Notes: generated by a model not told the origin, from the sequence alone. 5,229 nt of DNA from Streptomyces sp. NRRL WC-3549 (GCF_000721935.1 NZ_KL585405.1:113293-118521), one strand, 5' to 3'; positions 1 through 5,229 are shown, counted from the first letter of the stretch. Program-made: numbers and translations.

Positions 1-338
1 TGGCGCCCGCCGGTACGGCTGCAGTGCTCATCCCCCTGGCAACTGATACAGGAACCGGTGGCGTCGAGCAATTTATAGGTCAAGTGATTGGTGACATCTC
101 TGATAGTTCCGTAGAGGAGGCCAAAGAAAAGATGGAGGGGGAAACCAGGGCCAAAAAGACGGAAATCTATTCTGGAGGAGAGAGTATGGCTGAAGCTCCA
201 GTGAAAGGTTTCAAGGTGAGGCATGGCATCAGCAGCACGGACAACCTTGGAGTAGATCTGAAAATTGCAATGGATTCCGGCTACACGAAGGGTAATCAGC
301 GTGAGAACCAGCAAGGTCATGATCCGGAAACCGGCTGA
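1..338 (+). CDS. C-terminal part of unrecognised protein, cut by left edge
   Basis: An open frame enters from the left edge (first full codon at base 3) and stops with TGA at 336-338, giving the last 111 residues of a longer protein. A GTG at 24 could be read as a start, but the frame is open before it and no ribosome binding site precedes it, so I treat the gene as truncated. The first residues are hydrophobic and small (AAVLIPLAT), then comes an acidic and lysine-rich, probably helical part (EEAKEKMEGE), then a polar tail ending NQQGHDPETG. I do not recognise a catalytic motif. From memory, long streptomycete proteins of the WXG100/LXG-like or DUF6571 kind end in similar tails, but that is an unverified guess. 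Base composition is about 47% GC, far below the genes to the right, which suggests acquired DNA. The lipoprotein gene follows after 19 bases and is probably co-transcribed. The same tail recurs at 1065-1112. Confidence 0.6.
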   Translation, partial: APAGTAAVLIPLATDTGTGGVEQFIGQVIGDISDSSVEEAKEKMEGETRAKKTEIYSGGESMAEAPVKGFKVRHGISSTDNLGVDLKIAMDSGYTKGNQRENQQGHDPETG

Positions 339-346
339 CGATGGGT

Positions 347-352
347 AAGGGG
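347..352 (+). promoter_or_regulatory. Ribosome binding site deciding the lipoprotein start
   Basis: AAGGGG ends five bases before ATG 358 and eight before ATG 361, normal spacing for either. A GTG at 352 would overlap this site and leave no spacer, so it is unlikely to be the start. Confidence 0.55.
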
Positions 353-357
353 TGCAA

Positions 358-1041
358 ATGATGAGTAGTAATTTTGGCTCGGTGAGGCATTCTAAGCGTC
401 TGGCAGTCCTTATTCTGATCATGGGAGCCGGGATGGTGGCTTGCGGGCAAGGAGGGGAGAGTGGCGAGGAGAAGAGATTCGTTGGGGCGTCGGAGGTATG
501 CGACGGAATTTTCTCCGGCGCCTTGGCGAAAAAGGTCGAGTTTGTTACGGGGGATGTGTTGTTCACTGGTACGGGAACCAAGGGGCGGAAGCTGGAGAAG
601 GTCGTCGAGGAGTTGAAGATGTCATATGCGTCAGGTCGGGAATGGGGAACTGGGGCGAACCTGTGTGAAATGAAGGGGAAGGGGGGTGGAGTGTCAAACC
701 GCGCAGTGATCGGGTTCCATATGTACGCGGAACAGGATTTGGAAAATCCACGAAAATCAGTCAGCGCGGAGTCCTACACCATGGGGAAAAGGTCCGAGGC
801 GGGAAAGTTTGGTGCGTTGGTCTATCTGGAGTGTGTCAGTCCCCAGCTGAAGGGGTCGGACGCGACCCCATTGCGTATCTATGGAAACTTCACGCGGGGG
901 AAGAGTGATGTGCCTGATGCGCGTGCTGCCCGGGACGCGAGTCTGGAGATTCTTCATGCCGGAGCCCTTGCAGTGGTAAAGGAGCTCGGGTGTGAAAACA
1001 GTGCTGGCCTGCCGGAAAGTGCCTCTGTCACGCTGAAGTAA
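358..1041 (+). CDS. Secreted lipoprotein of unknown function
   Basis: 227 residues from ATG 358 (ATG 361 is equally possible). The N-terminus is a lipoprotein signal peptide: basic stretch around RHSKR, hydrophobic core LAVLILIMGAGM, then VAC with the lipidated cysteine at residue 29. The mature protein should be anchored on the outer face of the membrane. After the cysteine comes a Gly/Glu-rich linker. The rest is probably one globular domain with four further cysteines at residues 48, 103, 159 and 212, enough for two disulfides outside the cell. No catalytic motif is apparent and I do not recognise the family. It follows the truncated upstream gene by 19 bases, so the two are probably an operon. 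GC content is about 59% and codon use is less GC3-biased than in the exporter and helicase, suggesting foreign or fast-evolving DNA. A decayed relative with an alignable C-terminus lies at 1148-1444, so the gene belongs to a repeated cassette. Confidence 0.8.
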   Translation: MMSSNFGSVRHSKRLAVLILIMGAGMVACGQGGESGEEKRFVGASEVCDGIFSGALAKKVEFVTGDVLFTGTGTKGRKLEKVVEELKMSYASGREWGTGANLCEMKGKGGGVSNRAVIGFHMYAEQDLENPRKSVSAESYTMGKRSEAGKFGALVYLECVSPQLKGSDATPLRIYGNFTRGKSDVPDARAARDASLEILHAGALAVVKELGCENSAGLPESASVTLK

Positions 1042-1112
1042 TGAGCTATTCCAGATCAGGCCCGGGTAACGACCGTGGAAACCAGCAAGCCAGCGCCCCG
1101 GAAACTGGATGA
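1041..1112 (+). pseudogene. Relic tail of a second copy of the upstream gene
   Basis: Read in frame to the TGA at 1110-1112, this stretch ends GNDRGNQQASAPETG. The first gene of the window ends GNQRENQQGHDPETG. Ten of these fifteen residues are identical and both are followed at once by TGA. At DNA level 36 of 50 bases match without gaps between 290-339 and 1064-1113. An ATG at 1041 overlaps the lipoprotein stop (TAATG), so a 23-codon micro-ORF exists. Homology is visible only in about the last sixteen codons, so I read it as the 3' end left after deletion of a paralogue. Like the first gene, it is followed by a lipoprotein start, here after 35 bases. A functional small peptide is possible but less likely. 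Confidence 0.6.
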
Positions 1113-1147
1113 CACGGCGGTAGGGCACAGCAGTACGACAGAGCGGG

Positions 1148-1444
1148 ATGCTGGTCGTGGTCAGGCGTAGAAGCGTGTGGGGCGGGCTTCTCGGCGCTGT
1201 TGCGGCGAGCTCGCTGATCGTCGAGGCTGCGGGGTGCAGCGGTGGCGGTGACGAAGACCCGCGGAGGCGGCCCAGGAGCAGGCAGTCACGTCCGGACGCC
1301 GAAGGAGGCAGAAGGGGCACCGAGGCGCTGAAGGGGGCGGGCCTTCGCCACCGTCCCCCACTCCGTCTCCCTGGCCATGGCGAAGGACCGGGCTGCGAGG
1401 TCGACGGAGGGCTCGCAGCCCAGTCGTCGCTGGACCCGGCGTGA
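1148..1444 (+). pseudogene. Decayed, frameshifted paralogue of the lipoprotein
   Basis: ATG 1148 opens a good lipoprotein signal peptide: RRR, a hydrophobic core, then EAAGC with the cysteine at residue 30, followed by SGGGDED. After about 1258 the frame becomes Arg/Pro/Gly-rich and unconvincing. Homology to the intact lipoprotein resurfaces near the end but in two frames. Codons 1341-1385 (AFATVPHSVSLAMAK) are one frame off the start frame, and 1391-1444 (GCEVDGG..., then TGA) is back in it. The intact gene reads HAGALAVVKEL then GCENSAG; His-to-Lys spacing is eight codons in both, and Gly-Cys to stop is eighteen codons in both. Between Lys and Gly the intact gene has six bases (982-987) and this copy five (1386-1390), a one-base deletion. 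A compensating extra base probably lies in the G-rich run near 1333-1340. From lipid cysteine to stop there are 69 codons here against 198 in the intact gene, so about 130 codons are missing. Composition is host-like GC-rich. A short translated lipopeptide cannot be excluded. Confidence 0.6.
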
Positions 1445-1496
1445 CCCGTACGCGCGGGACGTGACCGCGCCCGGGAGGGCGCGACCCGTGCGCGCG
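1443..1496. repeat. Pair of 14-base direct repeats around a hairpin
   Basis: GACCCGTACGCGCG at 1443-1456 recurs as GACCCGTGCGCGCG at 1483-1496 (13 of 14 bases), 40 bases apart, with the 1466-1483 hairpin between them. It begins at the stop codon of the decayed lipoprotein. It may be a slippage product or chance in very GC-rich DNA. Confidence 0.35.
1466..1483 (+). terminator. Possible terminator hairpin after the decayed lipoprotein
   Basis: CGCGCCC and GGGCGCG form a perfect 7-base stem with a GGGA loop, 22 bases after the TGA at 1442-1444. No T-run follows, so it would be a structure-only terminator of the kind common in high-GC actinobacteria, or simply a stable hairpin. Confidence 0.3.
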
Positions 1497-1501
1497 TGAG
1501 T

Positions 1502-1528
1502 GGCCGCCCCCGCACCATGGGGGCGGCC
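1502..1528 (-). terminator. Probable tRNA terminator, 10-base GC stem
   Basis: GGCCGCCCCC and GGGGGCGGCC form a perfect 10-base stem around a 7-base loop. It lies about 41 bases beyond the 3' end of the minus-strand tRNA, where its terminator is expected. There is no T-run on the minus strand, while the plus strand continues TTCCCTTTC, so the hairpin might also stop transcription coming from the left. Confidence 0.5.
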
Positions 1529-1569
1529 GTTCCCTTTCGGGCTCTCGTGCCCGGAACGCCGGAGAGCGC

Positions 1570-1644
1570 TGGAGACCGTGACCGGATTCGAACCGGTGTA
1601 ACTCGAGTTGCAGTCGAGCCCCTGAGCCTCTCGGGCACACGGTC
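1570..1644 (-). tRNA. tRNA-Cys(GCA) with encoded CCA
   Basis: On the minus strand this folds into a complete cloverleaf. The acceptor stem GACCGTG/CACGGTC has 7 of 7 pairs. The D arm has a CCC/GGG stem with the GG pair and conserved A14 and A21. The anticodon stem is CTCGA/TCGAG with loop CTGCAAC, so the anticodon is GCA (cysteine). A 4-base variable loop is followed by the T arm ACCGG TTCGAAT CCGGT, 5 of 5 pairs. U8, U33 and the TTC of the T loop are present. The discriminator base is U73, the known identity base of tRNA-Cys, and the gene itself continues with CCA (1570-1572 on the plus strand). Without CCA the length is 72. The body differs from the main streptomycete tRNA-Cys as I remember it, in the acceptor, anticodon and T stems, so this may be a second isoacceptor. 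The fold looks functional. Confidence 0.92.
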
Positions 1645-1667
1645 GGGGCGTGTTTCCTCGTGCTGCC

Positions 1668-1679
1668 GACCGTACGGTC
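1668..1679. repeat. 12-base perfect palindrome, possible operator
   Basis: GACCGTACGGTC is a perfect palindrome. It lies between the divergent tRNA and exporter genes and contains the proposed tRNA -10 box (TACGGT) on both strands. A dimeric regulator could bind here, but no regulator gene is in the window, and the partial match to the tRNA acceptor stem (GACCGTG) may be coincidental. Confidence 0.35.
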
Positions 1680-1698
1680 CCGGCGCGGCGGCCCTCAA
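1669..1698 (-). promoter_or_regulatory. Candidate promoter of the tRNA-Cys gene
   Basis: On the minus strand TTGAGG (1693-1698) and TACGGT (1669-1674) are separated by 18 bases, a fair match to the housekeeping sigma consensus. The -10 box ends 24 bases before the mature tRNA, leaving a leader of roughly 17 bases for 5' processing. Confidence 0.5.
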
Positions 1699-1844
1699 GG
1701 GCGGCTGGCGCCCCGCAACACGACTGCCATACGGCGTTCACGCGCCCCACCGGTCACCAGGGGTGCGGCCTACGACTGAGGGTGGATCCGGACTCCTTCC
1801 ACGGACAGGGGTCACCTGCGCTTTCGGCCCTTACCCTTAGGTCC
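1680..1844. other. Upstream region of the exporter gene, no gene seen
   Basis: The exporter frame stays open back to GTG 1650, but third codon positions here are only about 70% G/C against nearly all in the gene body, and no convincing ribosome binding site supports an earlier start. The region therefore looks non-coding. Apart from the -35 box of the tRNA promoter, I see no clear repeats or operator. TACCCT at 1832-1837 is a possible -10 box that would place transcription start at or next to ATG 1845, i.e. a leaderless mRNA, but no -35 box is evident. Confidence 0.4.
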
Positions 1845-3314
1845 ATGAGCGCCCTGGAACCCCGTGACACCGGTGTCACCGCCCCCCTCGCCGACACCAC
1901 CGACACGGACACCGCGCCCGCACCGCCCGAGGGCGTGCTGGGGCGTACCTACCGGGCGCTCAGCATCGGCATCGTCTCCGTGGTCCTGCTCATCGCCTTC
2001 GAGGCGACCGCGGTCGGTACGGCGATGCCGGTGGCGGCCCGCGAGCTGAACGGCATCCCGCTCTACGCCTTCGCCTTCTCCGCCTACTTCACGACCAGCC
2101 TCTTCGCCATGGTGCTCTCCGGGCAGTGGGCCGACCGGTCCGGGCCGCTCGCGCCGCTCGCCGCCGGTATCGGGTCGTTCGGCGCCGGGCTGCTGCTGTC
2201 GGGGACGGCGGGCGGCATGTGGGTCTTCCTGCTGGGGCGGGCCGTCCAGGGCATCGGCGGCGGCCTGGTCATCGTGGCGCTGTACGTCGTCATCAGCCGG
2301 GCCTATCCGGAGCGGATCAGGCCGGCGATCATGGCGGCGTTCTCGGCCGCCTGGATCGTCCCGTCCGTCGTCGGGCCGCTCGCCTCCGGGACGGTGACCG
2401 AACACCTGGGATGGCGTTGGGTCTTCGTCGGAATCCCGGTGCTCATCGTGCTGCCGCTCGGCCTCGCGCTGCCCGCGATCCGGCGCATGGCCTCCGGACC
2501 GGCCGAAGGGACACCGGCCCCCTTCGACCGCCGGCGCATCCGGCTCGCCCTGGGCATCTCGCTGGGCGCGGGGCTCCTCCAGTACGCCGGACAGGAGCTG
2601 CGGTGGCTCTCGCTGGTCCCCGCCGCGGCCGGCGCCGCGCTCCTCGTGCCCGCCGTGCGCGGGCTGCTGCCCCGGGGGACGATGCGGGCCGCCCGGGGGC
2701 TGCCCGCGGTGATCCTGCTGCGCGGGGTTGCGGCGGGATCGTTCATCGCTGCCGAGTCCTTCGTACCGCTGATGCTGGTGACCCAGCGGGGCCTGTCCCC
2801 GACGATGGCGGGCCTGTCGCTCGCCGCCGGTGGCCTGACCTGGGCGCTGGGCTCGTACGTGCTGGCCCGGCCGCGCCTGGAGGAGCACCGGGAGTTTCTG
2901 ATGGTGGGCGGGATGGTGCTGGTGGCGCTGGCCATCGCCGCCGCCCCGGCGGTGCTGGTCGAGGCGGTCCCGGTCTGGACGGTGGCCGTCGTCTGGGGCG
3001 TCGGCTGTTTCGGCATGGGCATGGTGATCGCGTCGACGAGCGTGCTGCTGCTGAAGCTGTCGGCCCCGCACGAGGCGGGTGCCAACTCGGCGGCGCTCCA
3101 GATCTCGGACGGGCTGGCCAACGTACTGCTGCTGGCCGGCGGCGGAGCGGCGTTCGCCGCGCTCGGCGGGGGCGCGGTGGGTGCGGCCGTGCACGGCCCG
3201 GCGGGCAGTGGGACCGCCGGTTCGCACCCCGCGGCGTTCGCGGCGGTCTTCCTCCCGATGGCGGCGGTGGCGCTGGTGGGCGCCTGGGTGGCGAGCCGGG
3301 TACGCACCCGCTGA
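1845..3314 (+). CDS. MFS exporter, about 14 membrane segments (DHA2-like)
   Basis: 489 residues. ATG 1845 is chosen because GC3 rises sharply there; the only upstream SD-like sequence is a weak AGG at 1839-1841, so translation may be leaderless. GTG 1935 is an alternative start preceded by GAGGG. The N-terminus is a soluble Thr/Asp/Pro-rich tail of about 35 residues. I count roughly 14 hydrophobic segments, the first at about 39-60, the last near the C-terminus. MFS marks are visible: motif A-like GQWADRSG at 93-100 with Asp97, motif B-like GRAVQGIGGG with Arg132 in segment 4, and motif C-like PSVVGPLASG at 173-182 in segment 5, the antiporter signature, followed by GWRWVF. Motif C and the 14-segment layout are typical of proton-driven drug or metabolite exporters of the DHA2/EmrB kind in the cytoplasmic membrane. 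The substrate cannot be told. No regulator or biosynthetic gene adjoins it; the tRNA upstream is divergent, and the helicase downstream has its own 210-base leader region. Confidence 0.88.
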   Translation: MSALEPRDTGVTAPLADTTDTDTAPAPPEGVLGRTYRALSIGIVSVVLLIAFEATAVGTAMPVAARELNGIPLYAFAFSAYFTTSLFAMVLSGQWADRSGPLAPLAAGIGSFGAGLLLSGTAGGMWVFLLGRAVQGIGGGLVIVALYVVISRAYPERIRPAIMAAFSAAWIVPSVVGPLASGTVTEHLGWRWVFVGIPVLIVLPLGLALPAIRRMASGPAEGTPAPFDRRRIRLALGISLGAGLLQYAGQELRWLSLVPAAAGAALLVPAVRGLLPRGTMRAARGLPAVILLRGVAAGSFIAAESFVPLMLVTQRGLSPTMAGLSLAAGGLTWALGSYVLARPRLEEHREFLMVGGMVLVALAIAAAPAVLVEAVPVWTVAVVWGVGCFGMGMVIASTSVLLLKLSAPHEAGANSAALQISDGLANVLLLAGGGAAFAALGGGAVGAAVHGPAGSGTAGSHPAAFAAVFLPMAAVALVGAWVASRVRTR

Positions 3315-3346
3315 CGGCCACGGCGGGCGGTTTCCCCGGGGCTGCG

Positions 3347-3396
3347 GTCCCGTGTCCCCGGCCCGGTGTGAGAGCCGTCGCACTCCGCCACGGGAC
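3347..3396 (+). terminator. Possible terminator after the exporter gene
   Basis: GTCCCGTG (3347-3354) pairs with CACGGGAC (3389-3396), enclosing a smaller stem GTGTGA/TCGCAC (3366-3371/3378-3383, one G-U pair). It starts 33 bases after the exporter stop. No T-run follows and the outer loop is long, so support is moderate at best. Confidence 0.3.
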
Positions 3397-3416
3397 GGCC
3401 TGGTCCGTACGAGGTC

Positions 3417-3468
3417 GGGACCCGCCCGCCGGTAGGGTGGCCCGGTCGTCCCCTCGCGTGCGGGTCCC
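3417..3468 (+). promoter_or_regulatory. Inverted repeat around a TAGGGT -10 box
   Basis: GGGACCCGC (3417-3425) and GCGGGTCCC (3460-3468) are perfect 9-base inverted repeats, 34 bases apart. Between them lies TAGGGT (3433-3438), which fits the streptomycete housekeeping -10 pattern TAGRRT. No good -35 hexamer is seen 16-19 bases upstream. Transcription from here would give the helicase mRNA a leader of about 80 bases. The repeats could be an operator or fold in RNA, or be chance in GC-rich DNA. Confidence 0.35.
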
Positions 3469-3471
3469 TCG

Positions 3472-3528
3472 ATGGCCCGCCTGGACAGTGCCCCCACGTA
3501 CCCGAGTGCCCTGAACCGGAGACCGTGA
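3472..3528 (+). CDS. Possible 18-codon leader ORF overlapping the helicase start
   Basis: ATG 3472 opens MARLDSAPTYPSALNRRP and ends with TGA at 3526-3528. That stop overlaps the helicase GTG start as GTGA, the arrangement typical of translational coupling. Third codon positions are mostly G/C. No clear ribosome binding site precedes it, so it may be a chance ORF; if real, its translation would influence helicase initiation, whose own ribosome binding site is tightly spaced. Confidence 0.25.
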   Translation: MARLDSAPTYPSALNRRP

Positions 3529-5229
3529 CTACTACCGCCTCCCACCACCTCTCACCCGCCTTTCCCGGCCGCGCCCCCTGGGGTACGGCCGGCAAGCTGC
3601 GCGCCTGGCAGCAGGGCGCGATGGAGAAGTACGTCCAGGAGCAGCCGCGCGACTTCCTCGCCGTCGCGACGCCCGGCGCCGGCAAGACGACCTTCGCCCT
3701 GACCCTCGCCTCGTGGCTGCTGCACCACCACGTCGTGCAGCAGGTCACGGTCGTGGCGCCCACCGAGCACCTCAAGAAGCAGTGGGCCGAGGCCGCCGCC
3801 CGGATAGGCATCAAGCTCGACCCCGACTACAGCGCCGGACCACTCAGCAGGGAGTACCACGGGGTCGCGGTGACGTACGCGGGTGTCGGCGTACGCCCGA
3901 TGCTCCACCGCAACCGCTGCGAGCAGCGCAAGACGCTCGTGATCCTCGACGAGATCCACCACGCCGGTGACTCGAAGTCCTGGGGCGAGGCCTGCCAGGA
4001 GGCGTTCGACCCGGCGACCCGGCGGCTCGCGCTCACCGGTACGCCGTTCCGCTCCGACACCAACCCGATCCCGTTCGTCGCGTACGAGGAGGGCAACGAC
4101 GGCATCCGCCGCTCCTCGGCCGACTACACCTACGGCTACGGCAACGCGCTCGCCGACGGGGTCGTCCGCCCCGTGATCTTCCTCAGCTACAGCGGCAACA
4201 TGCGCTGGCGCACCAAGGCAGGCGACGAGGTCGCGGCCCGGCTGGGCGAGCCGATGACCAAGGACGCCATCGGCCAGGCCTGGCGCACCGCGCTCTCCCC
4301 GACCGGCGACTGGATCCCCAATGTGCTGGCCGCCGCCGACAAGCGGCTGACCGAGGTGCGCAAGGGCATCCCCGACGCGGGCGGCCTGGTCATCGCGACG
4401 GACCAGGAGTCGGCCCGCGCGTACGCCAAGATCCTCAAGTCGGTCACCGGCGAGAAGCCGACCGTGGTCCTCTCCGACGAGAAGGCCGCGTCCAAGAACA
4501 TCGACAAGTTCAGCCAGGACACCTCGCGCTGGATGGTCGCGGTCCGGATGGTGTCGGAGGGCGTCGACGTACCGCGGCTGGCCGTCGGCGTGTACGCCAC
4601 CACCATCTCCACGCCGCTCTTCTTCGCGCAGGCCGTCGGACGGTTCGTACGGTCGCGCAGGCGCGGTGAGACCGCCTCCGTGTTCCTGCCGACCATTCCG
4701 ATGCTGCTCGACTTCGCCAACGAGATGGAGGTCGAGCGCGACCACGTGCTCGACAAGCCGAAGAAGGGCGGCGACGAGGAGAACCCGTTCGCCGAGGAGG
4801 ACCAGCTCCTCGCCGACGCGGAGAAGCTGGAGGACGAGGAGACCGAGGACCAGCTGCCCTTCGAGGCGCTGGAGTCCGACGCGGTCTTCGACCGGGTGCT
4901 GTACGACGGCGCCGAGTTCGGGATGCAGGCCCACCCGGGAAGCGAGGAGGAGCAGGACTACCTGGGCATCCCGGGGCTGCTGGAACCCGACCAGGTGCAG
5001 CTGCTGCTCCAGAAGCGGCAGACCCGGCAGATCGCCCACAGCCGACAGAAGCCGGCGTCGGAGGCCGACCTCCTGGAGAAGGCGGCCGAGGACCGGCCCG
5101 TGGTCACCCACAAGAAACTGCTGGAGCTGCGCAAGCAGCTGAACACCATGGTCTCGGCGTACACCCACCAGAGCGGCAAGCCGCACGGCGTGATCCACAC
5201 CGAACTGCGCCGGGTGTGCGGCGGCCCCC
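3525..5229 (+). CDS. DEAD/DEAH-type SF2 helicase, cut by right edge
   Basis: 568 codons are present with no stop before the edge. Start GTG 3525 follows GGAG (3518-3521) by only three bases, a tight spacing. All main superfamily 2 motifs are in order: Trp28-Gln29 Q-like motif; Walker A TPGAGKT with Lys54; motif Ia VVAPTEHLKKQW at 76-87; Walker B DEIHH at 142-146; motif III-like LTGTPFR with Thr171; motif IV region GGLVIAT from 286; motif V SEGVDVP from 344; motif VI QAVGRFVR with Gln369, Arg373 and Arg376. This makes an ATP-dependent nucleic-acid translocase or helicase, cytoplasmic, of the ResIII/XPB-like or RadD-like group. Residues about 417-453 are a strongly acidic linker, followed by a Gln/Lys/Glu-rich, probably helical C-terminal part. 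No methylase, nuclease or partner gene is visible, so a restriction role is unsupported; a conserved DNA-repair or RNA role is more likely. Start, motifs and the high GC3 make the gene itself secure; its exact job is unknown. Confidence 0.9.
   Translation, partial: MTTTASHHLSPAFPGRAPWGTAGKLRAWQQGAMEKYVQEQPRDFLAVATPGAGKTTFALTLASWLLHHHVVQQVTVVAPTEHLKKQWAEAAARIGIKLDPDYSAGPLSREYHGVAVTYAGVGVRPMLHRNRCEQRKTLVILDEIHHAGDSKSWGEACQEAFDPATRRLALTGTPFRSDTNPIPFVAYEEGNDGIRRSSADYTYGYGNALADGVVRPVIFLSYSGNMRWRTKAGDEVAARLGEPMTKDAIGQAWRTALSPTGDWIPNVLAAADKRLTEVRKGIPDAGGLVIATDQESARAYAKILKSVTGEKPTVVLSDEKAASKNIDKFSQDTSRWMVAVRMVSEGVDVPRLAVGVYATTISTPLFFAQAVGRFVRSRRRGETASVFLPTIPMLLDFANEMEVERDHVLDKPKKGGDEENPFAEEDQLLADAEKLEDEETEDQLPFEALESDAVFDRVLYDGAEFGMQAHPGSEEEQDYLGIPGLLEPDQVQLLLQKRQTRQIAHSRQKPASEADLLEKAAEDRPVVTHKKLLELRKQLNTMVSAYTHQSGKPHGVIHTELRRVCGGP

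Noticed and set aside
324..338. PETG at the C-terminus as a sortase signal
   Set aside because: The motif is at the extreme end with no following membrane segment or positive tail, so it is not a cell-wall sorting signal.
352..357. GTG 352 as lipoprotein start
   Set aside because: It overlaps the AAGGGG ribosome binding site; ATG 358 or 361 has proper spacing.
1332..1499. A separate GC3-rich frame ending at TGA 1497-1499 as its own gene
   Set aside because: Only its first part (to about 1385) matches the intact lipoprotein; it has no suitable start and the homology switches frame at 1386-1390, so it is part of the pseudogene.
1570..1610. Attachment site at the tRNA 3' end
   Set aside because: No second copy of this sequence and no integrase in the window, so it is not annotated as an att site.
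757..1750. Minus-strand frames (757-1698, 1161-1640, 1286-1750)
   Set aside because: They run through the tRNA and antisense to the lipoprotein relic; composition is low-complexity Arg/Pro/Ser and no start signal is evident.
1650..1844. N-terminal extension of the exporter to GTG 1650
   Set aside because: GC3 drops to about 70%, the segment lacks a ribosome binding site, and it overlaps the tRNA promoter.
2126..3514. Plus-strand frame of 462 codons overlapping the exporter
   Set aside because: It is the +1/+2 shadow of the exporter, Arg/Gly-rich, without membrane segments or motifs.
1812..3548. Long minus-strand frame (578 codons) across the exporter, and a similar one at 2303-3814
   Set aside because: They mirror the GC3 bias of the plus-strand gene, are extremely Arg/Pro/Gly/Ser-rich, have no recognisable domain, and the plus strand encodes a clear MFS protein.
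3552..5198. Minus-strand frame of 548 codons across the helicase
   Set aside because: It is an antisense shadow: the plus strand carries all SF2 helicase motifs in order.

Overview
The window looks like chromosomal DNA from a Streptomyces or close relative. The right two thirds is very GC-rich, with almost every third codon position G or C. There are GTG starts, a TAGGGT-type -10 box, a lipoprotein signal and a streptomycete-style MFS exporter and SF2 helicase. Species cannot be named from the sequence alone.

Left part (1-1444) is an accessory patch of different character. It opens with the 3' end of a gene at about 47% GC (hand count of two 60-base lines), followed 19 bases later by a lipoprotein gene at about 59% GC (hand count over 421-600). 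Directly behind the lipoprotein lies a relic of the same two-gene order: a short in-frame tail ending in NQQ...PETG and stop, like the tail of the first gene, then a second lipoprotein start whose body is shortened and frameshifted but whose last codons align with those of the intact lipoprotein. I read this as a repeated 'large protein + lipoprotein' cassette of which the second copy has decayed. The function of the pair is unknown.

Middle part (1445-1844) has no protein gene. It holds two GC-rich hairpins, a complete tRNA-Cys(GCA) on the minus strand with encoded CCA, a plausible promoter for it, and a 12-base perfect palindrome overlapping that promoter's -10 box.

Right part (1845-5229) carries two genes on the plus strand: a 489-residue MFS exporter with about 14 predicted membrane segments, and a DEAD/DEAH-type superfamily 2 helicase that runs off the right edge after 568 codons. 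They are separated by 210 bases containing a possible terminator, a 9-base inverted repeat around a -10-like box, and an 18-codon leader ORF whose stop overlaps the helicase start. Nothing indicates that exporter and helicase act together. I see no CRISPR array, transposase or integrase.
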